A DNA stretch of 64,000 nt from Straminergon stramineum (lineage: Eukaryota; Streptophyta; Bryopsida; Hypnales; Calliergonaceae), in contig OY987266.1 in assembly GCA_963920665.1 (NCBI GenBank), positions 25,098,248 through 25,162,247 on the forward strand. Reading direction: 5' to 3'. The translations under genes and the position numbers were made by a program. Shown here one piece after another: positions 1 to 12,323 of this stretch. The notes beneath the pieces are model-generated. The model worked only from the letters and a program-made list of their open reading frames with translations, had not been told where the DNA came from and did no database searches. Numbering within the stretch: the stretch's first letter is position 1; each line of letters begins with the position of its first letter.

Positions 1-252
1 TAAAAAATTCTTACTTTGTCAAAAAAATAAATTTTCAATTGCTTCCTTCAATTCTCACGAATGTCTATGTATGGAAAAAAATCTGAATCATTTTGCTAAT
101 GGCAACAGTTTAGACTAATCATTCTCCTTGTCATAGGCAAGTTTACCTTAGAACTAAAAAAAATTTGGTATTTATTTGACTGACAATAGCCAACTGTTCT
201 TAGACAACATAGGAAACATGTGGGGAACAACCCTAGAATGGGCATGTAGAAG
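1..252. other. AT-rich non-coding sequence
   Basis: No open frame, repeat edge or RNA gene is recognisable here. Confidence 0.5.
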
Positions 253-1186
253 CCTCAGATTTCTCCTAGTGACCAAGGCCTTTTTTCAACAAAAAACACA
301 CTCAAAACTGCCATTTCTATAACAAAGAGTAAAAAAATTTGGAAATTTTATTTTTTACACATCTAAATGTAGGATCTTACAACTAACTAGTATGAGAATG
401 TGTGGAAAAAATTTCAGAAATTTTGGTTGCATAGATTGCAAGATATCTGCATTTAAAGTGAAGACAACAAGTTTTTCCACACATTGCGAAACTAGGTTAT
501 TTGACTTTGAACCTTCTTAACTTTAATTTTTTGCACTATAGAGTTTTGAGCTTTAAATCTTTATGGTGGAGAATTGAATTGAGGGTCTAGAAAAAAAATA
601 CAAAAAAATTTAATTTTTCTTCTTTACAAAAATTGTTAAGTAAGTACAAGATAGCTAGAAGGAAAATCTAAATTATTAATATCTCTAAGATGGAATTAAA
701 ATGCACTAATCCCAATGGTGAGATTTCTCTATCAAGAAAATTAAACCATGTGGAATCTTTTTTTTTAAATTGCAAAAATTGCATTCAGAAATAAATCCTA
801 CAAGTTATTTTTTCAAGAAGATGCTTTAATTGCCCGAAAAACAAGATTGTCCATAACTTTCTTATAGCAAATCCAAATGGAATGAATCAAATCTTTTCGT
901 GTAGAAAAAAAATATAATCTTTGAGGGAAAAAAAAAATTCATATATTTTTCTTGTTTTTGAGGCCCCCCTCCTTTGTTTTTGATGCCCCCTCTCCCTTGT
1001 TTTGAGCTTATTTGGGTATAACTTTTGTTCTTGGGCACCAAATGAAAAAAAATTATTTCTGAAAAAAGCTAATCAATTTTTCTACCTTCATAAAAAGTTT
1101 TAAAAAATCAAGACAAAAATTGAGACTGTAGGTACTTGCCCGAAATCCCAATTTCCTTGAAGGGACAATGGTCCTTCAGGGGTTAA
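253..1186 (+). mobile_element. Long TTAA-family element, about 0.9 kb, degenerate left end
   Basis: The right end reads GTCCTTCAGGGGTTAA (1171-1186), the inverse of the TTAACCCCTAAAGGAC terminus of the copy at 21930. The left end is degenerate (CTCCTAGTGACCAAGGCC near 255). The body is visibly related to 37400-38310: both contain a phrase close to GATCTTACAACTAACTAGTA, then AAAGTGAAGA, and end in CTTGCCCGAA followed by AGGGACAATG. No coding capacity. Confidence 0.6.
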
Positions 1187-1405
1187 CCCATAAACATTGA
1201 CATGGACATTTAGTGTCCAATGGATGATAAAGAATCTCTATATCTAGGACAAAACTATAACTCTTCATCTTTAGAATTTTGTACGGAAAGGGGAGATCTT
1301 CTATAGTACTTTGACCTCGAAGGAGTATTTTTTATTTTTCTAAAGTAGATGATGTCACATGATTCCTAAAGGGTTGATTTCTATAGTTACCAATCCATCC
1401 TTTAA
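1183..1405 (+). mobile_element. TTAA MITE, about 230-bp subfamily
   Basis: Begins TTAACCCATAAACATTGA and carries the subfamily landmarks GGATGATAAAGAATC, GGGGAGATCTTCTATAG, AAAGTAGATGATGTCAC and ACCAATCCATCCTTTAA. It shares its left TTAA with the preceding element and its right TTAA with the next. The final G-rich bases of the right inverted repeat are missing at the junction. Confidence 0.8.
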
Positions 1406-1632
1406 CCCATAAACAATATAGCAAACTTTTTTTTCTTTGATAAATGACAAGGAATTTTCCTATGCCAGACAAAAGTGCAGCTATTATCCTCAGAACAAGG
1501 AGTAGAAAGGGAAGATCTTCTAGAGTACTTTGACCTCCAATGAGTATTTTTTTATTTTTCTAAAGTAGATGATGTCACACAGTTCCCAAAAGGTTGATAT
1601 CCACGATTACCAGTTCGTCCTTTTAGGGTTAA
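1402..1632 (+). mobile_element. TTAA MITE, 231 bp
   Basis: Same subfamily and orientation as its neighbour. Starts TTAACCCATAAACAATA, ends CGTCCTTTTAGGGTTAA, with GGAAGATCTTCTAGAG and GTAGATGATGTCACAC inside. It directly abuts the previous copy. Confidence 0.85.
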
Positions 1633-2122
1633 AACAAAGTTGGGGTTCTTTTCTACAACGAAGTGGAAACAGCGGCCTTAAGTTTACTAAACTACGTTAA
1701 ATATCAGCACTCCACGTAGTATTGATGATCAAGCTGGCATTACCCATTTCCGCCGCAAAAGGAGCAGCAAGGGTCCCTTTTCTTTTTCTTTTTCTTTTTC
1801 TTTTCTTTTCCTTTTCTTTGTGAAATCAATTAACTGAAAGCTGCTTCTTTTATGCCGAATGCAAGGCAACTGAAACTCAGTCCAGCGGAGCCCAAATAAT
1901 TGCACCAACCAGTGCATGTGGCGAAAGAAAATACTCCGGGCGAGGCCAAGGGGCCACCTGTGCCATGGCATAGGACTGTGACACGTGGATTTCAGGTGGG
2001 TGGGGTCCACCTGGTGGCCCGGACTGAAGGCCAGAACCTCGTTGGTCTCTGTGGAGTTGGCCACGGAATCAAGGATGACTGATCGGCCTGCTATATCAGG
2101 ATGATCACCCATTTCCAATCAC
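1633..2122. other. Unique spacer between two MITEs
   Basis: Contains a pyrimidine tract of CTTTTT units (1778-1820) and a GC-richer half (1870-2100) with a GACACGTGG G-box-like core near 1980 and nearby CCACCTG/CAGGTGG inverse motifs. Open frames of 129 and 60 codons exist here but overlap on opposite strands and resemble nothing I know. It could be a captured promoter fragment; that is inference. Confidence 0.4.
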
Positions 2123-2353
2123 TTAACCCTTAAACGTGGAAGCGGACGTTTTGTGTCCCGATGGATGACAAAGAATCTCTCCATGTAGGACAGAATTATG
2201 ACTATTCATCCTCAGAATTTTGTGAGAAAAGGGTAGGTCGTCAACTATAGTATAACTTCCGAAGAGTATTTTTTATTTTCTTGAAGTAGATGATGTCATA
2301 CGGTTCCAAAGGGGAAGATTTCCACGGTCACCAGTCTGTCCTTTGAGGATTAA
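2123..2353 (+). mobile_element. TTAA MITE, 231 bp
   Basis: Starts TTAACCCTTAAACGTGG and ends GTCCTTTGAGGATTAA. Contains GGATGACAAAGAATC and GTAGATGATGTCATACGG. Same orientation and exact length as the copy at 1402-1632. Confidence 0.88.
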
Positions 2354-3175
2354 GCAATTCAGCCTGTATGCAGCATGGAAAAAGTTCAGGAAAAAATTTC
2401 CTCTTGCAGAGAAATAGATTTTAAGAGGATTTCATGATTTCCTAAAAATTTTCCCTTAAAAGCAAAATTATCACGAATTTTTTTCGTGAAGATTCTATTT
2501 GTCCCATTCTTGATATGTAAGCAAACCTATTTCCAACCATAGAATGGTTCCATAATGGATGTAAGGCTTTCCAATATACACATTGTGATCATCTAAGCTT
2601 TCTATATACACCTCCTAGACATTTTTGATGTCCTCGGGGTCCTGTGGTGCATGAGCTATCACCTACAATTCATCTCATCAGAAATGGAGCAACCTAAATT
2701 ACAAAAATGGGAGGCTCATCAGAAATAGGTGATCTCCTTCAAGCAATTTATTTTTATTTTTTCCATTTATTTTAGGTTGTGTTGAAAGTGATAATTACTA
2801 GAAGGAGGAAGCTATTTACATCCATGGAAATGGATGACACTTATAATTTTTGGATGAAGTTTATTTTATTCATCCAAAATGATATATGTTCATCCAAAAT
2901 AGAATGATATCATCCCAACTCCCAAGATTTGGCAAATTAGCAATTTCATCCATGGAAATACAATTATATTTCAACAGATATTCCCTATTAAAAAATTCAT
3001 CAATTTTTAGCAAAACTTTGCTTCCAAAAACACACCTAGCTATAAGCACCTATAACTACCCTTTCAATGATTTGTTGATATTGTACTTTGGGGGGTATCA
3101 ACGCAAGATGAGACTATTTCTTATACCTCCACTAGCAATTGAAAATCATGAATTTAAAAAAAAAATTATTAAAAA

Positions 3176-3221
<46 letters not shown>

Positions 3222-6200
3222 AAGATAGGCTATTTGTTTTGTTTTGTTTTGTTTTGTTTGTTACGTTGAGATCTCCCGTACCGTGTCTCCCCCGGTCAAG
3301 TTCTTGGTACCATTGGAAAGCCCTTAGTGAAGAGGGGTGCACGGGCTTTGTTTCACCATGTTTGGACTAACGATGTGAAAATTATGGAATTTTGAAGTTT
3401 TTATGAATAAAAAAATTAGAAAAATACTTTTACTTTTTTTTTATTGTGGCAACAACACATGACACACTAGTATATATGAATACACGTATTATGAATTTTT
3501 GAAGTTCTACTACATTATGCACCCAAAACCTTCTTTTTTTGCATGTATGCAAAGTAAACATTTTGGACTACTTGAGTTTACATATTTTTTTGATTGATTT
3601 AAGGGGGTCAAGGTTCGTAATGGAAGCTTATACTTTAAACAACCAAAGTTCTATAGCATTGTTTACCAATGAGGTAGTGGCCCCTTTGGTATCCTCAACT
3701 GAGGGACCTCATAGTGAACAAAATTGTCTTATGTGGCCCATTGTGTAGCTCTACAATCAACTCAAATCTTTGCATTAACCAGAAGTCCTTCCGAGACATC
3801 TAGAGAGGTATAATACCTTCCTAGAATAGAGAAGACCATTGCTTGGTTACACAATGTCATGTCTGTTATAACAAGCTTCACTTTCATTGCACATTCTATA
3901 CATGTTTGTCTTTAAAATCTTTCATACAATGTGCTTTATCTACATCTAAAATCATCCAATTAAGTATTGGAGCATTGTTGGATTGCCTAAATTTTGTTGG
4001 ACCTTGTTGTTGGTCAAAAGGGGATCTTAGATTCTCATAGCTTACATTTTTAAACACCATATATATAAATAAATTAAACAATTTCAAAGTGTTGAAAATA
4101 GGTGAATTCAAAATCAACACAAGGTTGTCAATATTGTCAAAGTTAGTTTGTTGGACTATATTTTTAATTTATCTAACCATTGCAATCAAATGTAATTAGT
4201 GGATGGTATGGTGTTCAAGTAGAAATGTAACTAATTAAGTGATTAAACTTTTCCCCTTGAATTACAAATTTAAACCAAAGAAAAACATCATGTTGAAAGC
4301 AAAAGAATAACAACGACCCCTTCAAAACACTCACTTCATGTACAAAATATCCATTAAATAAGTAGAAAAATGTCATTTGAGGACATGAGAGATTTTAACA
4401 TGTGGCTTGACCTATGTTATTTTCAAGGGATTTATACAATGTAAATCGATTATGAATTAACAACTATTATGTGAATCTTCATCAAGAGTGAAGCATGCAT
4501 GAAATTTACATTGAACCTATCTTGAAAGCATCAAAATAAACAATTGAGTAGACTTTCTTAATAAACCAATTGAATTATTTTTTCAAATTTTTTGGCAATT
4601 AAATGAGAGTTTCAACATATCTTAGCATACATTTTTGGGACATTTGAATTGATTAAAAAAATGTGTGAAGTTTTGATGTTATAACATTCTAACTTGCACC
4701 TACTTATATTTTTTAAATGGAACTTTGATAAATTAGTGTCGCATACACTACCATAATAGAGTAAATAATGTTGTCACCATAGAAGGTTGAACATTAAATT
4801 GAAAAATGATATAGATTTTTCAGTTTTTTTATTAAATTGATGAAGGAATTTTATAATAAACAAAAGCTGATTGACAATTGATTAATATTAAAGTCATTCT
4901 AATTGTACTCAAGGACATGAAATACTTTCTCTATTTAACCTTTTCTAATATCACATTTCTTGTCTTTTAAACTTTCAAAATAGACTTCCAATATTCAAAA
5001 TTCAATTTATATTCTTATGATCACATTCTATTATGTCACAAGTTATGATAATAATTAATTCAATGAAGAAAAATGATTCCAAATCTTCCTCTTGGGCAAT
5101 GGTTAGCATTAGATACCCCCAAAAGTTGTCTCAACTACAATGTCAATCCATTCTATTGTGTCAAATGACTTCATCTTTTAAATATAATAAAATATGATTT
5201 CACATAATGTGGTTTTAACTACCTATATTGCTAATGTATCAAGGAAAAAAATTCATCACTATCAAAGAATTTAAAGGATTTTTAATGAATTTTTTAGTTA
5301 AAAAAGTAGGTTTTGTCCTAAGTACCTAGAATCCTTAATAACAAGTATTTCAAGTATCATATAATTTTATTTTAATATTTTATTTGGATATGACTTATAC
5401 TTATTGGTCCCAAATATAAAATAATTAATTTTATCAATAAAAATTTAATAAATTGTGCACTATGATGCTTGCAAATCTCAAAATTTAGCATTTTTCTCAC
5501 CTCTATCAATAAATCCAAAAAATTTAACTCTAAAAAAAAACTCATTAGAAATATACATTTTTGATCCTATTGAAGAACAAGAATTTTTTTTTTCATTTAA
5601 GGGTCTTTTGTAATTGATGAAAATGAACATATTAGACAAATTTTGGAGGTTTTAAACAAAAATCACTTAATTAGTGTGTCTAAAAAGTGATATCCAAAGC
5701 TAACCATTGCCTTCCTAAACTTTCTAACTTTATACAATTCTTTAGACTTCAAATTTTATTAATTCCCCAAAATCATTGTAGAGTGCTTTAAAATACTTGT
5801 AGAAGGATAATATTCATGGTTTTTAGGTTTAGGTAGATCACTCCAAGTATGGCAACCATTGAAAGGCAATTCTTTAGCCATAAAGATAGATACAAAGCAA
5901 TCTTCACTAGTCATAGAAGGGTGCTTTTTAAATTAAAGATAGCCTATGTATGTAGTGAAAAATGTACAAACAATAGATAAAGTGGCTTAACTTCCTTGTC
6001 CTTCAAAAGGTTGATTGCTTTGAGCCTATTTTACTTTTGAAGAATCACATCTTAACGTGTTTTAAAGTGATTTATCAATCAAAATTGAGGTTCACATCCT
6101 TTTCGAAGAAAGAGATAGCAATATATTTCTCCTTTTGCAATGAATTCAATTTGCTAAATTTCTACAAAATCTTCATAGAATATTGGATTTATTTAAAGTA

Positions 6201-6834
6201 ATGTACGTACATTTGGATGAATAAATAAATTCTCATCCACACTTTTTATTTCATCCAAATCTCTAGTTGTAAGGAAATTCATAACTCCATCGAAGATTTT
6301 TTAATATACTCTTTCCCAAAAATGAAATCAAAAAATTGTTCTTGGATCTTCAATTGTGTTATAGGGAGCCATCACCAATATTATATATTATTACATGTAC
6401 TAGAATAAAATAGAATCTCCTTTCTAATGGAAGTAGATCAATGACCTTTTCGCAAATTGTCTCATCTAGATTCTTGTCTAAAATGTATAATCTCCATATA
6501 TAAGAACATAAGGTTAACTTCAAAGATACCTATTTTCTGCACTTTGAAAATTCATAGTTTATTCATACAAAGTCCAAAATATGCATTCTAAACAAATTTA
6601 GGATTCCCTTTGGATTGCATACAATAAATTATTGCTACAATATACTACCATGGAGCTTTAAATTAGGGAGCTACATATTATCATATGTAGTTCAAGCACC
6701 TAAGATGTGACATTAAAGATGGCAATGTGCACATAGGTTATAGTCTTATTTTGAAAATAATTTATAGTCAACCCTCTATATTAGTTACCTCAACAATAAG
6801 CGAAAAAACTCATATATTTTGCAAAATTTCACTT
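2354..6834. other. AT-rich non-coding region with old repeat remnants
   Basis: No supportable gene in 4.5 kb. Landmarks are an AT microsatellite and a GTTTT tract near 3180-3260, and a segment at 3896-4120 that looks distantly related to 54826-55014 (shared TTTCAAAGTGTTGAAAA phrase). Stops are frequent in all frames. Confidence 0.5.
3177..3260. repeat. (AT)n microsatellite followed by a GTTTT tract
   Basis: About 20 AT dinucleotides at 3179-3218, then a GTTTT-type pentanucleotide run at 3236-3260. Confidence 0.9.
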
Positions 6835-7731
6835 CACTACAGGGAAATGCAATCCAAGATGACAAGTTTTTGACATAGAATTGTCCGAAATGACAATAGC
6901 CATATTATTGTTACCTCATTTTGTAAGAACTTGTCAATTTTTTGTCAAGTTGTTGTCAAATTTGTAGTTGAAGTTTGGTTCTCTTCTCCTTGTTTGCCAA
7001 AAACTCAAAGATTCCATTAGATTTTTTAAACATTTATCTCTTCATCAATTGCTATAGATATCTTAACTTGAGTTATGTGTAGAAGTCAAGTTCTCCATAT
7101 ATAGATGGAGTGCTAGGAGGTAAAACAACCCATGTGGGATATGTCATTTAGAAGTTGAAAAAGCTCAACCGTTCATAGTTAAATTTGAAATAGAAATTGT
7201 ATTAAAACTAAAATATTAGACCTCATTTAGACATAGTAGAATAACTTTTCAAAAAAAACTTTGAACTAAAAGAAGTTGGTAAATCAATTCAAGTTTCATG
7301 TCCAAAAATCCGTTTGATATTTTGATGCTCCAATCAAAAGTTATGGACAAATTTAAGAGAGGATGGCGAAGGGAATTTATTTTTGACCTTTTCAAACATC
7401 ATCTCTTAAATTTGTCCATAACTTTTGATTGGAGCATCAAAATATCAAACGGATTTTTGGACATGAAACTTGAATTGATTTACCAACTTTGTTTTGCAGA
7501 AAATGAGGACACTTGTAACCATTGATTACTATATCATGCCAGCATGGCAATGGAACAACTAACATAGGAGGGTAATATGGAATAAAAGTTACCAAAAATT
7601 CTAACAAAGTGACAAAATAGTTGACAGAATTTTGTCAAATTATTGGCCAAATCTACAAGTTCCCATTGACAAAGCAATCGACAATCTTTTGTCAATTTTC
7701 TGTCAAATAGGACACAGTTTCCCTTGTAGTG
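6835..7731. mobile_element. Non-autonomous CACTA (En/Spm) element, 897 bp, TSD CTT
   Basis: Left end CACTACAGGGAAATGC, right end TTTCCCTTGTAGTG, flanked by the 3-bp duplication CTT (6832-6834 and 7732-7734). Subterminal zones repeat TTGTCAA-type motifs many times, as expected for transposase-binding repeats in this superfamily. There is no coding capacity; the core holds a large perfect palindrome (separate entry). The core also resembles part of the larger CACTA element at 44197. Confidence 0.93.
7273..7489. repeat. Perfect inverted repeat: 88-bp arms, 41-nt loop
   Basis: Arms 7273-7360 and 7402-7489 are exact reverse complements by direct reading; loop 7361-7401. The arms contain AAGTTGGTAAATCAATTC and TTATGGACAAATTTAAGAGA. 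It sits inside the 897-bp CACTA element. Confidence 0.97.
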
Positions 7732-8019
7732 CTTCCTTCTAAATTGTCCAAAAAATGTTAGATTTTTAAACTTTACTAATTCTGGAAAACATCCTTTCTA
7801 AGATGTACCTCACTATGTGTTAGAATAGCCAACTCAAAGTTAATAAATCAGAATATATATTATTGTTGGTAGTCTAAAAGTTGATAAGTTAAAGTATGTA
7901 CAAAGTATTATATTTGTTAATAGCCAAATAAATAAATAATAATATTTGTTACATGATACTTCATATAATGCTAAATGTGCTAGAAATCTTCAATAAGCTT
8001 ACCCCCTACTTGTAACATA
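7732..8019. other. AT-rich non-coding sequence
   Basis: No gene or repeat edge recognised. Confidence 0.5.
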
Positions 8020-8313
8020 TTAACCCTTAAATGCCCAAGGCACCAGATTTTTGTGTTTCAAAAACTTTGAAGTTAAATAGAGCCCAACCAAATTATTTCT
8101 ATTTTTAGTATTTTATATTTCTAGAGAACTCTTTTTGAAGTTTAGTTTTAGGATCAAAAAGTTGATCTTAACCCTTGAATGCTGGGCTGGTGTCCATGGT
8201 AATCAGGCATTTTGGAACCGTGTGACATCATCTACTTTAAAAAAATAAAAAATACTGATTGGGAGTCAAACTATTGTTGTAGATCTTCCCTTTTCACCCC
8301 TAATTCTGACAAA

Positions 8314-10453
8314 GTGTAGATAAGCTTTTATCCTATTCGGAAATTAATAAGCTAATAGTATAGTTCGTTCCTAGGGAGGCAATTTTTAAATGGGAATGTT
8401 CCTAACTTGAAAACCCATAGCCAATAGTCAAATCACAACCACAAAAGAAGAAGAAAACTTCCAACTAGGAATAATTTTTAACCTCCCATTACAATCTAAT
8501 TACTAAATTCTTTCCACTCCACTCTTAATGGCCATAAGGGTTAAGAATTGATTCCCAATTATCTTTGCATCTTTAGTCTTGAATCTTTAAGTCTTTTCCC
8601 AAATTGGACATGCCAACATCACAGCTCTGCCAAAGCCTTGTCTTCCAAATTGGCCTTTTCAGCTTCCAGGTACCAAATGGGTCTTGTTGATCTTCTCAAC
8701 CACCAGAGAATCTTTTTCCACCAACTTGAAATTGATAATTTATAACACTGTACCACTCCTTGCAGATCCTAATTGGAATTAATTTCACTCCGCACTCCAC
8801 TCACTGGGCTTTCCAAATTGATTTTAATTAACTGGATCACTCATACTCATACCAATTAGGATAAAAATACTTAATGCATACAACTAGCAAAATATTCTAC
8901 TCAACCTTTTTCCACTCCTCAGATTATACTTCCAACTTGGAAAATAATAACTCTCAAAAACCAACACCTAATTGGAAATAAACACACACAGCAAGCACAC
9001 TTCCAATTCGGACTCAATTAATATAACCAATTATGACAGTACTTCCCGACTTGGATCATTTTCCAAACATCAAATAACTCCAATAAAAATAATTCCCAAT
9101 AAATCTCATACAAGCTATTAAGCATTCACGATTACCAATTTGGACTTTAAAACTCCCAGTCAAACACAAACAACTTCCGACTTGGACTAATTTATCACAA
9201 CTTCCAAACAGTTACACCTTCCAAATTGGATCACATCACAACTCAGACCTGATTACCAAATTGGAATTTATATTCAAACATACAGACAGACCATACACAC
9301 AGAAACCAATTCGGCTTAAACAAAATTCTCATAATACTGAATTGGCGAATAAATCACCATTTACAACTTTTAATGTTTTTCTCCAAGTATTCCACCAGAA
9401 CTCTCAACATCACTAAATAAACTTCACATCTTCAATTTTTCACTGCAGTCTCTAATATGGAATCACAGGCTCCAAATTACATTAATCTCTCAACTTTAAT
9501 TCTCCTTCTAGTCCTCCATTTGGACTAAACATAACTTCTTCACTCAACTATTTTTATATTTTTTTAGATATATATCTTTATTTTTAAAATTTTTTTTTAC
9601 ATTTTCTACTTCAGTACTTGCTAGCTACTTCTTCTAGCTAACTCTGATTCACTCAACTTCCAATTTGGATCTCAACATCCAATTATAATCTCACCATCTG
9701 TCTCCCAATTAGGACTAAGTTCATAAACTAGATTATGCCAGTCCTCCTTTTCTCATAACTTCACACCCACTTGGAATCTAAAAATCCCACAATTAGGCAT
9801 TCACCATTTCTTCATCACATTAAAACTTCAAAGACTCACAGATTCACATCCACACATAAACTCAAGCACCTGCTTGAACACACTCATAAACCACCAAGCA
9901 TTTCCCACTTGATAAATCACACACAAATAAACGAAAATACACAGCACAACCTGGCTGGGACGCGGCTGGACTCTCTCTCAGACGGTACAAAGAATGACCA
10001 AAAACACAACCCAAATAGGACTCACAAAACCGGGCGGTTACCAAATTGGAACTGACATACAACTACCAATTTAACCACCAAGTTGGAACTGCACAGATAA
10101 CTGCCTCAACAACACAAAACAAATTCCCAAATTGGAAATTAACACATAACCAACCAACTTGACTGGACATTTGCATACAATCCGACTTGGACTAAACTAT
10201 CACCTAATTGGATTACAGATTAAAACTTGGAAACTGGATGGACAGCCGGACTATTCCAATTAGGAAATCATTCATCCAAATCAGCACATACATTCACACA
10301 TAATTCATTCACACATAATTCATTCACCCATCATTCAATAACACACCAAATAGACAAATAATTCAGAAACAATCAAACAAAAACAATAAAAAACACATTA
10401 AAAACACCCAAAATTTTATAACAAAAAAAACAAAACTAATCGGTATTCTACAC
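8314..10453. mobile_element. 2140-bp insert with GTGTAGA termini and about 30 CCAANTNGGA palindromes
   Basis: The insert begins GTGTAGATA and ends TATTCTACAC, short inverted termini. It interrupts the MITE exactly where that element should read from CCCTAATTC into GAATAGTTG. The interior is AC-rich, with no credible coding frame. A degenerate palindrome such as TTCCAACTTGGAA, CCAATTAGGA or CCGACTTGGAC recurs about every 60 bp from 8459 to 10255 (for example near 8930, 9001, 9134, 9250, 9657, 10040, 10121, 10180, 10248). I recognise no superfamily. Confidence 0.7.
10278..10332. repeat. Short tandem repeat CACACATAATTCATT
   Basis: Three or four imperfect copies of a 15-bp unit, near the right end of the 2.1-kb insert. 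Confidence 0.75.
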
Positions 10454-11020
10454 GAAGAATAGTTGCACTTTTGTCCTATACAAGAGAATTCCTTGTCATT
10501 CATCAAACAAAAAATGTTTGCCTTGGCGTTTAGGGGTTAAAAATGAAGGATTATGATTTTTCTATTCAAGATTTTGTGCAAGGATGCCCATTGCAATCTT
10601 GACCTCCCGTAGTGTTGAAGGCTCTTGGAAATGAGCGTCAAATACACTAAATCTTGGAGGAAAAATCACATTAGAAATTCATTTAAAAAAAACATAGAAT
10701 AGATTTTGATAAAACCATAAATTGATTGGGGTTGTGGATGCTAAGCCCTATAACCTCATATGTTTTTAGTGACCAATTTTTTAGAGTTGACATGCAAAAA
10801 GAGAATTGAAAAATTTTCATACTTTTAACACCCTCATGATCAAACATTATAATCTTTCAATCTATAAGTGATATTGTTATATTTTCTTTCCCTATGTGAT
10901 TTTTAACATGTCTAGTTTGAATTTGTATGGTTACAATTCAAAAAAATTGGTATAATTTATGAAAACATTAACTTTTTGTTCAATTTAGAACAAATTTCAA
11001 GAAGCTCAAAACAGACCTTG

Positions 11021-12306
11021 TGTCATGACCCTCATCAAGAGGCGTGCTCGTGCCACCTTAGTGAGCAAGGGGGACATTGGAGGTGATTCCCTAAGCTTTG
11101 CAGGAGATGGGGTGAGGGGAACTAGGAGTCCTGAGCAATCAGAGCGTTGTAATACTTTTATCCAAATGAATTAAGAGACGTATCATACATGCTTGGAAAG
11201 CTTGTGAGAAGATGCGTCCATGGGTTCAAAGAATGCAAGAATCTGAGTTGGGAGTCAAAAGTTATGGCTCCTCAAAGTTAGTTGTATGCCAAGGCATGGG
11301 GATGTAGGAAACAGGGTTTGGGAGGAATCCTTTGAGCCAAATAGGGCATGCCGCATATCATTGGAAAGATAAGGGAACAAGATTTTTAGAATGTTAAGGC
11401 TCATGAGGAGATGAGCTGTGAGCTGAAAGTTATGGGCATCCAAAGAGGGTGGAGTCTTGGAGAACTACACCTTCTGGGGGACTTGTACTTTTGGAGGGCC
11501 ATAACTTCCTCAATACTTGTTGCATTGGGGAAAGTGAATAGTCCATAGTGATCTATAGAAAATTTAGATCACGAAAATGGGCTTGTACTTGGGATTTAGA
11601 TCTTTGAGCTAAAAGTTATCCTGGTGGAAAGATCGGGAGTTTTAGGGGGTTCGATTTTGGGGAAACCACATGAAATTCGGTGGTCTTCCCAAATAGGGAG
11701 CATCTTGGGGGTTCCGGTGACCTCTAGTATGGGGGGAGGGGCTATCGAATCCCGCGGAGAGTATTATGAAGAGGGGTGGTCTCCTTCCTCCCTCCTGGAT
11801 AATGCCATGGTGAGCCTAAGTGGCCCTGGTTAGTGAGGTTAGTGTTGGAGCTTCACCACCACTTGTGTGTTATCATGGAGTGCTTATACATTTCTTGATA
11901 CTGGGTGGGTGGTGTTGCACTCCACATTAAGCCATGATGTGAGTCCTGATTAGTGAATTCCGAAATGAGTTGAATTGGGCCTAGTGGGGAGTTGAGTCCC
12001 ATTCAAAGGCGATTAGCACCGGTGGGGAGTAGTGCCTCCACTGAGTGCTTGGACGTCAATGAAAGTTTCGTCCCATGTCATCAAAGGACATGTCCGGTGT
12101 CTTGTGGGAGTTAAGTGTTGAAATGGAAGTGTTGGGAGTTATGGAGGAATGGGGAACCCTGTGACTTGAGTTGAAACCTAATATTGTGGGTGCATGGCAT
12201 GTGCAATGTTAGGAAAGTGTGATGCATGGTATTACTAAAGGGTTAAGTGCTTGGAAAGCACTAAAAAATGAACTTAAAGTGGTAAGTGTCACTAAGGGGC
12301 ACGACA
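11021..12306. mobile_element. Solo LTR, family A, copy 1, TSD CCTTG
   Basis: Starts TGTCATGACCCTCATC, ends GGGCACGACA (TG..CA). It is flanked by CCTTG at 11016-11020 and 12307-12311. It is homologous along its length to 58813-60106 and 60371-61472 (shared GAGCAAGGGGGACATTG, GAGTCAAAAGTTAT, GTGTTAGGAGAGCGTGA-like phrases). No second LTR or internal domain is attached. Frames inside are not coding. Confidence 0.9.
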
Positions 12307-12323
12307 CCTTGGGCATTTAGGGG

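Larger units (their letters stand above)
8168..10540 (-). mobile_element. TTAA MITE (reverse orientation) interrupted by a 2.1-kb insert
   Basis: Outer parts 8168-8313 and 10454-10540 together form one MITE of the 231-bp subfamily in reverse orientation. Landmarks are TTAACCCTTGAATGCTGG, GTGTGACATCATCTACTTT, AGATCTTCCC, then GAATAGTTG, GAATTCCTTGTCATTC and GGCGTTTAGGGGTTAA. Confidence 0.85.

Noticed and set aside
1729..2118. Minus-strand frame of 129 codons
   Set aside because: Its C-terminal half is the translated pyrimidine tract (Lys/Glu run), and an opposing frame overlaps it.
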